Assembly (NCBI RefSeq): GCF_900156815.1
Contig: NZ_FTOT01000009.1
Span: 26,287-90,286, forward strand
Origin: Gemmobacter megaterium
GTDB lineage: Bacteria > Pseudomonadota > Alphaproteobacteria > Rhodobacterales > Rhodobacteraceae
Direction of reading: 5' to 3'
Length of the DNA stretch: 64,000 nucleotides
Below the pieces are notes generated by a model. The model searched no databases. It was not told the DNA's origin and saw nothing but the letters and a program-made list of their open reading frames with translations. Both the position numbers and the translations under genes were made by a program. This document shows positions 34,147 to 42,674 of this stretch, piece by piece. The first letter of the stretch is position 1; each line of letters starts with the position of its first letter.

Positions 34147-35130
34147 TCAGAACAGTCCCTGAGCCCGGAACAAGGACTTGACGTCTTTTTCCGGGCGCGC
34201 GCCGAAATGCGCAATCACTTCGCTGGCGGCAACACAGCCCATCTTGCCTGCTGTCAGCAGCGTCTGACCCGTGGCCAGGCCGTACAGGAACCCGGCTGCA
34301 AACTGATCGCCCGCCCCGGTCGCATCCACCGGCACCACGCGATGCACGGGCACGTTGAAACGCTGCGCGCCTGCGCGGATGATCACGTCGGACCCGGACC
34401 GGGTGCATACGATCAGCGGGCAGTCTGCCGCCGCCATATCCAGTGCCGTGTCGAGATCGGTTTCGTAGAGCGAGGACCATTCATGCTCGTTGCCGATCAC
34501 ATAATCCAGCTCTGTCACAAGCTGGCGAAAATCGCTGCGGTGACGATCGACGCAGAACGGATCGGACAGGGCGATACCCGCCTTGCCGCCCGCAGAACGG
34601 CAGGACCGTGCCGCCTTGAGAAACGCCTCTTTCCCCGGCGCCTTGTCGAAGAGATAGCCTTCGAGAAACAGAAAGTCGGTATCTGCCGTAACCGCTTCGG
34701 GGACATCGTCGGGGCCAAGATCCGCCGAGATGCCCAGATAGGTGTTCATCGACCGTTCGCCATCCGGTGTGACAAAGATCATGCTGCGCGAGCTGGGCAA
34801 CGAGGCACCGGGAACCGGCGGGTTCGGAAAGTCGGTGCCTTCAGCTTGCAGGGCCTTGGCATAGAACCGGCCAAGGGCGTCATCGCGCACCCGGCCGATG
34901 AAGGCGGTTTTCAGCCCCAGATTGCCGCAACCGGCCAGGGTGTTTCCCACCGACCCGCCCGGCGCCTCTGTTCGATCCGTCATCGCGGCGTAAAGCACCT
35001 CGGCCCGCTCGCGCTCGACAAGCTGCATGATGCCCTTGGTGATGCCCATGTGGTCAAGGAAGGTGTCGTCGGTTTGGGACAGAACATCGACAATGGCGTT
35101 GCCGATGCCGACCACCTGATAGCGTTTCAT
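34147..35130 (-). CDS. PfkB-family sugar/nucleoside kinase (adenosine kinase-like)
   Basis: A 327-residue ribokinase-fold kinase. The first PfkB signature lies around GGSVGNTLAGCGNLGLKTAFIGRV and the second, with the catalytic Asp, is VDATGAGDQFAAGFLYGL. The start YQVVGIGNAIVDVLSQTDDTFL and the spacing match the adenosine kinase group of alphaproteobacteria; other nucleosides or sugars cannot be ruled out. Adenosine salvage would fit a nucleotide-recycling role. Its ATG overlaps the nth stop, so the two are probably co-transcribed. Confidence 0.88.
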   Translation of the reverse strand: MKRYQVVGIGNAIVDVLSQTDDTFLDHMGITKGIMQLVERERAEVLYAAMTDRTEAPGGSVGNTLAGCGNLGLKTAFIGRVRDDALGRFYAKALQAEGTDFPNPPVPGASLPSSRSMIFVTPDGERSMNTYLGISADLGPDDVPEAVTADTDFLFLEGYLFDKAPGKEAFLKAARSCRSAGGKAGIALSDPFCVDRHRSDFRQLVTELDYVIGNEHEWSSLYETDLDTALDMAAADCPLIVCTRSGSDVIIRAGAQRFNVPVHRVVPVDATGAGDQFAAGFLYGLATGQTLLTAGKMGCVAASEVIAHFGARPEKDVKSLFRAQGLF

Positions 35131-35771
35131 GCAGTTTTTTCCTCGAACGGGCAAAGATCATGGATCAGGCAATCCGCGCAGCGCGGTTTGCGGGCGGTGC
35201 AGATATAGCGGCCATGCAGGATCAGCCAGTGATGGGCATGTTGCTGGAATTCGGCGGGGATCTGGTCTTCGATGGCGCGCTCCACCGTTTCCACATCCTT
35301 GCCGGGGCAGATGCCCGTGCGGTTGCCGATCCGAAAGATATGGGTGTCCACCGCCTGCGCCGGAATGTGCCACCACATGTTCAGCACCACATTCGCCGTC
35401 TTGCGCCCCACGCCGGGCAGCGATTGCAGCGCCGCGCGCGACGATGGCACCTGCCCGCCATAGTCGCGCACCAGAATTTCCGACAGGCGGATGACGTTCT
35501 TGGCCTTGTTGCGATAGAGGCCAATGGTCTTGATGTGGTCGATCAGCCCTTCTTCGCCCAAGGCGAGCATCTTTTCCGGCGTATCGGCAATGGGGAACAG
35601 GCCGGCGGTGGCCCGGTTCACGCCCTTGTCGGTGGCCTGTGCCGACAGCGCCACGGCGACCAGCAGGGTGAAGGCATTGGTATGATGCAATTCACCCTTG
35701 GGTTCCGGCTCTGCGGCTTGGAACCTGGTGAAGATCTGGTGGATCGTGGCATAGGGAAGCTGTGCGGCCAT
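35127..35771 (-). CDS. nth: endonuclease III
   Basis: A 214-residue Nth DNA glycosylase/AP lyase that removes oxidised pyrimidines. The helix-hairpin-helix is LPGVGRKTANVV with catalytic Lys124; catalytic Asp142 is in VDTH; the 4Fe-4S cluster ligands C191, C198, C201 and C207 have the exact C-x6-C-x2-C-x5-C spacing. It lies divergent from another DNA repair gene, the Ada-like protein at 35934, with 162 bases between starts. Confidence 0.97.
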   Translation of the reverse strand: MAAQLPYATIHQIFTRFQAAEPEPKGELHHTNAFTLLVAVALSAQATDKGVNRATAGLFPIADTPEKMLALGEEGLIDHIKTIGLYRNKAKNVIRLSEILVRDYGGQVPSSRAALQSLPGVGRKTANVVLNMWWHIPAQAVDTHIFRIGNRTGICPGKDVETVERAIEDQIPAEFQQHAHHWLILHGRYICTARKPRCADCLIHDLCPFEEKTA

Positions 35772-35933
35772 GGCGGCGGTTCTAGCCGCGCGGTGGCGAT
35801 GCGGCAATGCGCAAAATCCGGGTCGCCGGGCGTGACCGCCAAGGATAGATTGGGCCAGAGACCGGGGGCCTCCCGCTCGGGTGGGGGCACTTTCCCGGAA
35901 TACCCCCGAGGTGATTGGAACAGGGCAGAGCGT

Positions 35934-36803
35934 ATGGACGGCCAGGATATTGACGATCAGGAAGGTGCCTATCACTACCGCGTCATGGCGCGGGCGCTGC
36001 GCGAACTGGATGCGGCGGGTCCGGGCTTGACGCTGGAGGAACTGGCGACGCGGATGGGCATGAGCACGGCCCATTTCCAACGGCTGTTCTCGGCCTGGGT
36101 CGGGGTCAGCCCGAAACGGTACCAGCAATATCTGATGCTGGATCACGCCCGCAGCCTGCTGCGAGACCGGATGACCCTGCTGGACACTGCGCAGGAGGTC
36201 GGGCTGTCCGGCACCGGGCGGTTGCACGACCTGTTCTTGCGGTGGGAGGCGATGGCGCCAGGCGATTTCGCGCGCGGCGGGGCGGGGTTGCTGATCCGCT
36301 GGGCATGGGTGGACACGCCGTTTGGCCTTGCGCTGGCGATGGCGACGGATCGCGGGCTGTGCGGACTGGGCTTTGCCGAAGAGTTCGGTCAGGCGGCGAC
36401 GATGGCCGATCTGCGCGCCCGTTGGCCCGAAGCCGCCTTTGTCGAGGATGCGGCCAGCGTCACGCCGCAGGTGAAGGCCGTGCTTGGCGGCGATGGGGGG
36501 CAGTTGCACCTTATTGGGGCGCCGTTCCAGATCAAGGTCTGGGAGGCGCTGCTGCGTATCCCCTCTGGTCATGTCACCACCTATTCAGAGATCGCGCGCG
36601 TGGTGGGCAATCCGAAAGCGGTGCGGGCCGTCGGCACTGCGGTGGGGCGCAACCCGATCAGCCTGTTGATCCCGTGCCATCGCGCATTGCGGATGTCGGG
36701 GGGGCTGGGCGGGTATCATTGGGGGCTGCCGGTCAAGCGGGCGATGCTGGCGTGGGAGGCCGCGCGGGCCGAGGCCGTTCAGGCGCAGGATTTTTCAGCA
36801 TGA
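35934..36803 (+). CDS. Ada-like AraC regulator fused to O6-methylguanine methyltransferase
   Basis: A 289-residue two-domain protein. An AraC-type helix-turn-helix covers about residues 10-105 (LTLEELATRMGMSTAHFQRLFSAWVGVSPKRY). The MGMT domain covers about 195-285, with acceptor Cys248 in IPCHRAL and the Arg-finger segment KAVRAVGTAVGRNP. The N-terminal zinc domain of E. coli Ada, which takes methyl from phosphotriesters and triggers DNA binding, is absent. Start ATG 35934 is the first Met near the AraC domain; no strong RBS is seen. It can repair O6-methylguanine directly; whether it still regulates is unclear. Confidence 0.88.
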   Translation: MDGQDIDDQEGAYHYRVMARALRELDAAGPGLTLEELATRMGMSTAHFQRLFSAWVGVSPKRYQQYLMLDHARSLLRDRMTLLDTAQEVGLSGTGRLHDLFLRWEAMAPGDFARGGAGLLIRWAWVDTPFGLALAMATDRGLCGLGFAEEFGQAATMADLRARWPEAAFVEDAASVTPQVKAVLGGDGGQLHLIGAPFQIKVWEALLRIPSGHVTTYSEIARVVGNPKAVRAVGTAVGRNPISLLIPCHRALRMSGGLGGYHWGLPVKRAMLAWEAARAEAVQAQDFSA

Positions 36804-36995
36804 CGGGAACCTTATGCGTTCCGGCGCGTTGCCGCTGTGGAAACCAGCGGTTTGCCGCAGACCTTGCCACACGGCGGCATTTGCGGTGATGCGCGGAAAA
36901 CCGCAGAGTGCTGTTCCGGGGCTTCAAGCCCGGTGCCGCAGGATGCTAGCATTTGGCAATGGCGACAGTTGCCGCCACCGGAGTGAGAGACAGTC

Positions 36996-37646
36996 ATGAA
37001 ATTCAAGACCCCAGTTCTGATCGGTAGCGTGGCCATCATCGGCCTGACCGCCTGTGACCCCTATCCGCAGGGCAATCCTGACAACACGCGCACGCGCACC
37101 GGGGCAGCGACAGGCGCCGTGATTGGCGGTCTGATCGGCGCCACGTCGAACAGCAGCACGCGGCCCTTGGCCACCGTGGCAGGGGCTGCCGTGGGCGCGG
37201 CGATCGGCGGCGCCATCGGGCAGGGGCTGGATCGTCAGGCCGCAGATCTGCGCGCCCAGACCTCGGGCAATATCGGTGTTGTGAATGCAGGCGACTATCT
37301 GGTCGTGACGATGCCGCAAGACCTGCTGTTCGCCACCGACAGTTCGTCCCTGCGCCCGGATCTGCAATCCGACCTGCGCGCCGTCGCAGGCAACCTGTTG
37401 CAGTATCCCAACAGCCGTATCGAGGTGATCGGGCATACCGACAGCACCGGCGATGCCGGCTACAACCGCAGCCTGTCCGCACGCCGCGCGCAATCGGTGG
37501 CGTCGGTGCTGATCGGCTCCGGTGTGCCATCCTCGCGCATTGCGACCATTGGCCGGGGCGAGGATGCACCTGTCGCCACCAACCTGACGCCGGAGGGTCG
37601 CGCGCAGAACCGCCGGGTCGAGGTCATCATCCGACCGACCAGCTGA
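36996..37646 (+). CDS. OmpA-family lipoprotein with glycine-zipper domain
   Basis: A 216-residue envelope protein. The signal peptide ends in a lipobox, GLTAC, near residue 20. A glycine-zipper membrane segment follows (GAATGAVIGGLIGA and GAAVGAAIGGAIGQGL, about 35-85). The C-terminal OmpA domain (about 105-216) has the peptidoglycan-binding motif IGHTDSTGDAGYNRSLSARRAQSV and the closing NRRVEVII. It should tether the outer membrane to the cell wall. The preceding 192 bases hold no gene I can support. Confidence 0.9.
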   Translation: MKFKTPVLIGSVAIIGLTACDPYPQGNPDNTRTRTGAATGAVIGGLIGATSNSSTRPLATVAGAAVGAAIGGAIGQGLDRQAADLRAQTSGNIGVVNAGDYLVVTMPQDLLFATDSSSLRPDLQSDLRAVAGNLLQYPNSRIEVIGHTDSTGDAGYNRSLSARRAQSVASVLIGSGVPSSRIATIGRGEDAPVATNLTPEGRAQNRRVEVIIRPTS

Positions 37647-37674
37647 TCCGGAGAATGGCGTTGTCACGATGCGC

Positions 37675-37697
37675 AACTGGTCATATGATTTGACCAG
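37675..37697. promoter_or_regulatory. candidate GntR operator upstream of its own gene
   Basis: The inverted repeat CTGGTCA (37677-37683), 7-base spacer, TGACCAG (37691-37697) is perfect. Written from the AA before it, the site is AACTGGT-N11-ACCAG, the same arrangement and spacer as at 20268-20292 upstream of glcD. It ends 17 bases before the GntR ATG, a place typical of negative autoregulation. Confidence 0.65.
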
Positions 37698-37714
37698 AGC
37701 AGGCGGAACTGGCG

Positions 37715-38482
37715 ATGCCCTTCGAAAAGATCCAATCGGAAAAGCTGTCCCGCGCGGTGGTACGGCAGATTGAAAGCCTCATTCTGCACGGTGTCCTCCG
37801 CCCGGGCGAGCGCCTTCCGGGTGAGCGTGACCTGTCGGACCGGCTGGGCGTTTCCCGCCCCTCGCTGCGCGAGGCCGTGGCAGAGTTGCAGGAACGCGGC
37901 CTGTTGGTGGCGCGCGCGGGCGCGGGCATCTATGTCTCGGACGCTCTGGGCTCGGCGTTTTCCCCATCGCTGGTCGGATTGTTCCGCGCGCATGAGGATG
38001 CGTTCTTTGACTATGTCGATTTTCGCCGTGACATGGAGGGGTTGGCCGCCGAACGGGCCGCCCGGCTGGGGTCGGACACCGACCTCAAGGTGATCGGGGC
38101 GATCCTGTCCAAGATGGAGGCGGCGCACGCCAAACGCGATCCGGCAGACGAGGCGGAGCTGGATGCCGATTTCCACATGGCGATCATCGAGGCGGGGCAC
38201 AACGTGGTGATGCTGCACATGATGCGGTCCATGTACGAGCTGCTGCGCGAAGGTGTCTTCTACAACCGGCAGGCGATGTTCCGCCAGCGCGCGACGCGCG
38301 ATGAATTGCTTGACCAACACCGCGCGATCAATACCGCGATTCAGGCGCGCGACGGGACCGCCGCCCGCGCGGCGGTCGAAGGGCATCTGGACTATGTCCG
38401 CCGCCTGTTGTCGAACGAGCGGCAGGCCGACCGCTACGAGGCCGTGGCCCGCCAGCGTCTTGAAAGCGAAACCCGGCGGTAG
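37715..38482 (+). CDS. GntR-family regulator, FadR subfamily (GlcC/PdhR/LldR-like)
   Basis: A 255-residue regulator. The N-terminal winged helix (IESLILHGVLRPGERLPGERDLSDRLGVSRPSLREAVAELQERGLL, about 19-64) is typical of the FadR subfamily. The C-terminal all-helical FCD domain (about 90-225) has likely metal/ligand residues in the DFHMAIIEAGHN and DQHRAINTAI segments. Such proteins sense small carboxylates such as glycolate, lactate, pyruvate or glucarate. The operator upstream of this gene matches that of glcD 17 kb away, so I infer a GlcC-like role in glycolate control. The gene converges on the hydrolase gene with one base between them. Confidence 0.87.
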   Translation: MPFEKIQSEKLSRAVVRQIESLILHGVLRPGERLPGERDLSDRLGVSRPSLREAVAELQERGLLVARAGAGIYVSDALGSAFSPSLVGLFRAHEDAFFDYVDFRRDMEGLAAERAARLGSDTDLKVIGAILSKMEAAHAKRDPADEAELDADFHMAIIEAGHNVVMLHMMRSMYELLREGVFYNRQAMFRQRATRDELLDQHRAINTAIQARDGTAARAAVEGHLDYVRRLLSNERQADRYEAVARQRLESETRR

Positions 38483-38483
38483 C

Positions 38484-39335
38484 CTAGAACAACCCCAGCA
38501 GCGCGCGCGACAATGCCGTGTCGGGGTCGGTGAGGTCGAGCACCACATCGAAATGGTTGCGCGCAGGTATGGTCAGCACCGGGGCATCCGTCGCCTGTGC
38601 ATAGGCCGCACTCTGGCGGTGGAACCCTGGCGTTTCACGCTCTGCCAATGCGACAACCGCGGGCAAAGGTGCGGCAGGCAGATTGCGCAGCGGGCTGAGC
38701 GCCTGCTCCTCCTCGGGTGTGAAGCGCATCCAGTCGTTCACATGGCTGCTGGCCAGCGGGGCCAGATCGAACAGCCCGGATATCGGAAGCTGACCCCGCA
38801 GCGGCTGTGCAGGCAGGCCCGCAGATTCTTGCCAGCCCCCCGCTGCGACGGCCGATGTCAGATGCCCCCCTGCCGAGGATCCGCCCACCACGATCCGGCT
38901 TCGGTCGATGCCCAGATCGGATGCATGGTGCCACAGATGCGCCAGCATGGCACGGCACTGCCGCACGATCTCTGTGAGGGACACGGCAGGGGCCAGCGTA
39001 TAGTCCGGCACGGCGCAGGCAATGCCCCGTGCCGCCAGCATGGGGGCCATGAAGCTGGAATGGCCTTTGCTCAGCGCGCGCCAATATCCGCCGTGGATGA
39101 ACACGAAACATGGCCTGGCCTCGCCCGGCGCGGTGCCGAACAGGTCATAGGTTTCGGCACTGGCATTGTCATAGCCAATGCCGATGCGTGGTCGATCCCC
39201 GTCATGCGCAACCTGTGACAGGCGGGCGTAGTCTGCGATGGTCGTGGCAAACTCTGCATCGCTACAGGACAGGCGGGCGGTATAATCCGCATCCAGCCGA
39301 TCGCGGGGCCATTGGGCTTCGGCAGCAAGATCCAT
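38484..39335 (-). CDS. alpha/beta hydrolase, kynurenine formamidase-like
   Basis: A 283-residue alpha/beta hydrolase. The oxyanion motif HGGYW (81-85), nucleophile Ser154 in GGSSAGG and His261 in NHFDVVLDLTDPD match the AFMID/arylformamidase group, whose hallmark motifs are HGGYW and a C-terminal HF(D/E) segment. Those enzymes hydrolyse N-formylkynurenine to kynurenine. A 3-hydroxyanthranilate dioxygenase in the same gene run supports this reading. Other BD-FAE or carboxylesterase activities remain possible. The ATG overlaps the nadX stop (TGATG). It is the last gene of the minus-strand cluster. Confidence 0.72.
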   Translation of the reverse strand: MDLAAEAQWPRDRLDADYTARLSCSDAEFATTIADYARLSQVAHDGDRPRIGIGYDNASAETYDLFGTAPGEARPCFVFIHGGYWRALSKGHSSFMAPMLAARGIACAVPDYTLAPAVSLTEIVRQCRAMLAHLWHHASDLGIDRSRIVVGGSSAGGHLTSAVAAGGWQESAGLPAQPLRGQLPISGLFDLAPLASSHVNDWMRFTPEEEQALSPLRNLPAAPLPAVVALAERETPGFHRQSAAYAQATDAPVLTIPARNHFDVVLDLTDPDTALSRALLGLF

Positions 39336-40123
39336 CAGATCACCATGGGATTGACGCGGTTCGCCACCAGTCGCACCAGCGACAGGGCGGTAAGTTCCGA
39401 CGTCTTGGGGTTTGTTGTCATCGGACGGTTCTCCAACCGAATTGTCATGCGGCCGAAGTCGCCTGTCGCCGTCACATGATGCGCATTGCGCACGGCGCCT
39501 GGATCCGCCACCAGCGCCACCACGGTCCGCGCCATACCCAGTCCGGCAAGCGCCGTGATGGCCGCAACATTCGCATTCTGTGGAAACCGTGCCGCGGCCT
39601 GGTCTGCCGACCCTTCAAAGAATGCGACAGCGTCGGTCAGCTTGCGCAGGTCACACAGTGTTTCCGCCTCGGTTCCCGCCCAGGCGGCAGGCGGTTTGAT
39701 GATTTCGTGCCGGACTTCGGACAGCGGCAGCACACGCGCGGCGGCCAAGGCGTCAATCCCGCCCAGTGCGCCAGGCGGGATCACCAGTTGCCGCGAGGAT
39801 TGTCGTGCGGCGGCCACCAGCCGGTCCAGCAGTGCCACATCCGTCAGTGCACTGGTCGAGGCCGGCGCGAAATCCGCACCCGCAGCCAGCGCGGCACAGC
39901 CCCATGGCTCAACCGCCGTGCGCCCCGCAGCCTCGATCACCAAATCTGCGGCCAATCCTGCCAGTCCTTCGGGACTGTCCAGACGCACCACCCCATCGGG
40001 TAAATCGGCAGTCGAGCCGGGGCGCAGGCCGACCCCTGCAAGCACGACGCCCTCTGGCAGCAAAGCCGCTACCCGCTGCGCAATCGCGCCCCAACCCACC
40101 AGCACCAGCCGCAAGCCAGCCAT
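39335..40123 (-). CDS. nadX: aspartate dehydrogenase family protein
   Basis: A 262-residue protein of the L-aspartate dehydrogenase (DUF108) family. The N-terminal Rossmann loop is VLVGWGAIAQRVA; the family segment PPGALGGIDALAAA and the catalytic-site RNAHHVTATGDFG follow. The founding enzymes oxidise aspartate to iminoaspartate with NAD(P), feeding NAD synthesis, but several bacterial members lie in catabolic clusters with other amino acids as likely substrates. This one sits after an aromatic amino acid ABC importer, so an amine-handling step in catabolism is the more likely role. AGGAGG precedes the ATG. Confidence 0.8.
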   Translation of the reverse strand: MAGLRLVLVGWGAIAQRVAALLPEGVVLAGVGLRPGSTADLPDGVVRLDSPEGLAGLAADLVIEAAGRTAVEPWGCAALAAGADFAPASTSALTDVALLDRLVAAARQSSRQLVIPPGALGGIDALAAARVLPLSEVRHEIIKPPAAWAGTEAETLCDLRKLTDAVAFFEGSADQAAARFPQNANVAAITALAGLGMARTVVALVADPGAVRNAHHVTATGDFGRMTIRLENRPMTTNPKTSELTALSLVRLVANRVNPMVI

Positions 40124-40138
40124 GCGTGCCTCCTGCCT

Positions 40139-40188
40139 CTTCGCTCTGATCCAAATATCCTGCGGTGGGCCGGGGTGGAAACGCCCCG
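40139..40188. repeat. dispersed intergenic module, copy 4
   Basis: Core at 40139-40160 (CTTCGCTCTGATCCAAATAT then CC) plus a hairpin, CGGGGTG (40171-40177) / CGCCCCG (40182-40188), closed by a GAAA tetraloop. On the minus strand it follows the livF-type stop and precedes nadX. The 22-base core is exactly repeated in inverted orientation at 43651-43672. Confidence 0.75.
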
Positions 40189-40209
40189 CCCCGACAGTCT
40201 CCAGCCGCG

Positions 40210-40911
40210 CTATAGTCCGACGTAGCCCTGCACGGTCGCCGCGTCCCGTTCCAGGTCGGCGCCCGTTCCCGACCATACGGTCCGGCCCTTCTCGATGATG
40301 TAGTGCCGGTCTGCCAGCCGTTTCAGCACACCCAGATTCTTGTCGATCAGCAGGATCGACTGGCCTTGTGCCTTCAGCCGTTCGATCACATGCCAGATCT
40401 CGGTGCGGATCACCGGGGCCAGCCCTTCGGTCGCCTCGTCCAGGATCAGCAGCCGCGGGTTGGTCATCAGCGCGCGGCCCACCGCCAGCATCTGTTGTTC
40501 CCCACCCGACAGCGTGCCGGCCATCTGGCCTGCGCGTTCCCCCAGTCGGGGGAACAGGTCATAGACCTTTTGGAGCGTCCAGGGGTCGTTGCGCTTCAGC
40601 CGGTTCGAGGCGGTGGCGACCAGATTCTCCCGCACGGTCAAGGTGGCAAAGACCTGCCGCCCCTCGGGCACCAGCCCGGCCCCCATGCGGGCGATCCTTT
40701 CGGGCGACAGGCCCGCGACCGGCTGGCCTTCGAATTGCACCCCGCCGCCTTTCGGCGCCACAAGCCCCATGATCGAGCGGACGGTGGTTGTCTTGCCCAT
40801 GCCATTGCGGCCCAGCAAGGTAACGACCTCGCCTTCACGGATGTCCAGCGAGACGTCGAACAACACCTGGCTGGCCCCATAGGCGGCGGATAGTCCCGAT
40901 ACGTTCAGCAC
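40210..40911 (-). CDS. Liv-type ABC transporter ATP-binding protein (LivF-like)
   Basis: A 233-residue ATPase of the branched-chain amino acid importer family, LivF type. Walker A is GRNGMGKTT, the signature LSGGEQQMLAVGRAL, Walker B LLILDEATEGLAP. The GTG start at 40911 is preferred because GGAGGA lies upstream and the protein then begins at the family start (LNVSGLSAAYGASQVL); it overlaps the livG-like stop by 7 bases. The position corresponding to the H-loop His is Asn/Leu-like (LLIDKNLGVLKR), which is usual for LivF proteins. It works with LivG on the permease pair. Confidence 0.92.
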   Translation of the reverse strand: MLNVSGLSAAYGASQVLFDVSLDIREGEVVTLLGRNGMGKTTTVRSIMGLVAPKGGGVQFEGQPVAGLSPERIARMGAGLVPEGRQVFATLTVRENLVATASNRLKRNDPWTLQKVYDLFPRLGERAGQMAGTLSGGEQQMLAVGRALMTNPRLLILDEATEGLAPVIRTEIWHVIERLKAQGQSILLIDKNLGVLKRLADRHYIIEKGRTVWSGTGADLERDAATVQGYVGL

Positions 40912-41663
40912 AATTCGTCCTCCGCGCCCAGATAGGCCTCGCGCACCTCGGCATTGGTGCGGATTTCGTCCACCGTTCCGGTGGCGATGATACGCCCGTA
41001 GACCAAAACCGAGATACGGGTCGCCAGGGCAAAGACCGCCTCCATGTCGTGCTCTACCAGCAGCATGGGCATCGTCTGCGCCACGTCGCGCAGGCGGATC
41101 ACCATTTCCTGGCTTTCGGCATGGCCAAGACCCGCCATCGGTTCGTCCAGCAGCAGGATCTGCGGCTTGCGGGCCAGGGCGACCAGCAGCTCCAGTTGCT
41201 TCTTCTCGCCATGGCTCAACCCTGCCACCGGAACATGGGCCCGGTGCTCCAGCGGCGTGCCATCCAGCAGGGCTTCGGCCTCGGACCACAGTTTGCGGCG
41301 CCGTCGCACGACATCCCAGATGCGGAAGTTGTGGCCCGCGCGCGCCTGAACCGCCATGGCGATGTTTTCCCGCACCGTCATGTCATTCAACAGGTTGGTG
41401 ATCTGGAATGTCCGCCCCAGACCAAGGGCCACACGGGCAGGAACGTCCATGGCCGTGACTTCGGTTCCGGCCAGAAACACCTGCCCCTCATCCGGTGCCA
41501 GTTCGCCACAAAGCTGGTTGATCAGCGTGGATTTCCCCGCGCCATTGGGGCCGATCAGGGCATGGACCTCGCCGGGCCGCACGTCCAGCGTGACGCTGTC
41601 GGTCGCTGTCAGCCCGCCAAAGCGTTTGACCAGGCCCTTGACCTCCAGAATTGCGTTGCTCAT
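40905..41663 (-). CDS. Liv-type ABC transporter ATP-binding protein (LivG-like)
   Basis: A 252-residue LivG-type ATPase. Walker A is GPNGAGKST, the signature LSHGEKKQLELLVAL (SHGE in place of SGGE, as in many Liv ATPases), Walker B LLLDEPMAGLG and the H-loop VEHDMEAVF. It starts at an ATGA overlap with the livM-like stop. The substrates of this family extend beyond branched-chain amino acids to aromatics and amides. Confidence 0.92.
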   Translation of the reverse strand: MSNAILEVKGLVKRFGGLTATDSVTLDVRPGEVHALIGPNGAGKSTLINQLCGELAPDEGQVFLAGTEVTAMDVPARVALGLGRTFQITNLLNDMTVRENIAMAVQARAGHNFRIWDVVRRRRKLWSEAEALLDGTPLEHRAHVPVAGLSHGEKKQLELLVALARKPQILLLDEPMAGLGHAESQEMVIRLRDVAQTMPMLLVEHDMEAVFALATRISVLVYGRIIATGTVDEIRTNAEVREAYLGAEDELC

Positions 41664-42673
41664 GTGCGCCCCCGGAAAATCAATGCCACGCCCCGCGCAA
41701 CCAGCGCATTCAGCCCGCCCTTGGTGCCCAGGACCACCGCCATCAGGATCAGGCCCAGCCAGAACTGCCAGTATTCGGTCAGCGCCGCCAGCTCGGTTTC
41801 CAGCACCAGATAGGCAGCGGTGCCCAGCAGCGGGCCAAAGAACGACCCCACGCCACCCAGGATCACCATGGTCATCACGGCTGCGGATTTGGTCCAGTGC
41901 AGCATGTCGGGGCTGGCAAAGCGCAGAAAGTTCGCCATCAGCGCCCCGGCCAGCCCGCACCCCATGCCCGACAGGACAAAGGCATAGAGCTTGTAGCGAT
42001 AGGGGGCAAAGCCAAGCGCGGCCATGCGGCGTTCGTTCTGGCGCATTCCGCGCAGCACGGTGCCAAAGGACGAATGGATCACCCGCCACAGGGCCAGCAT
42101 GAACAGCACCCAGAACCCGAGCACCACATAGTACAGGGTCATCCGGTCCCGCATGTTCAGGCCCAGGAACTCGTTCGTCCGGCGGATGATGATGCCATCT
42201 TCGCCACCATAGGCCTTGAGCGAGACGAAGAAGAAAAAGATCATCTGGGCAAAGGCCAGCGTGATCATGATGAACTGGACGCCGCCTGTCCGCAGGCTGA
42301 GCGCGCCGATGATGAAGGCCAGCAGTCCCGAAACGAGGATGGCCGCCGGAATTGTGACCATCAACTGGTTCGATCCGGGAATGAAGCCAAGCAGCGGGGT
42401 TTCATCGGTGTAATGCACGAACATCAGGCCGACGACATATCCGCCGATCCCGAAGAATGCCGCATGGCCCAGGCTGACCATGCCGCCATAGCCCAGGACG
42501 AAATTCAGGCTCGCAGCGGCGATGGAATAGATCAGAATCCGCGTGATCAGCGACAGTGCCGAATTTCCGCCGATGAAATCGGTAAGGAACGGCACCGCCA
42601 GCAGCACGGCAGCGGCAAGGGCGACGGCGATCTTTACGCCGAGCGACTTCATTTCCTGTGACTGTGTGCTCAT
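41660..42673 (-). CDS. Liv-type ABC transporter permease (LivM-like)
   Basis: A 337-residue inner-membrane permease with about nine hydrophobic helices. The family segments SLNFVLGYGGMVSLGHAAFFGIGGYV and GMRQNERRMAALGFAPYRYKL are present; the latter contacts the ATPase. It is the second channel subunit next to the LivH-like protein, from which one base separates it. The start ATG 42673 lies before a short polar N-terminus and first helix. Confidence 0.92.
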   Translation of the reverse strand: MSTQSQEMKSLGVKIAVALAAAVLLAVPFLTDFIGGNSALSLITRILIYSIAAASLNFVLGYGGMVSLGHAAFFGIGGYVVGLMFVHYTDETPLLGFIPGSNQLMVTIPAAILVSGLLAFIIGALSLRTGGVQFIMITLAFAQMIFFFFVSLKAYGGEDGIIIRRTNEFLGLNMRDRMTLYYVVLGFWVLFMLALWRVIHSSFGTVLRGMRQNERRMAALGFAPYRYKLYAFVLSGMGCGLAGALMANFLRFASPDMLHWTKSAAVMTMVILGGVGSFFGPLLGTAAYLVLETELAALTEYWQFWLGLILMAVVLGTKGGLNALVARGVALIFRGRT

Positions 42674-42674
42674 G

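Noticed and set aside
35888..35911. An eighth copy of the intergenic core in the nth/ada gap
   Set aside because: Only the AATACCCCCGAGG end resembles the family and there is no adjoining hairpin, so it is not annotated as a module.
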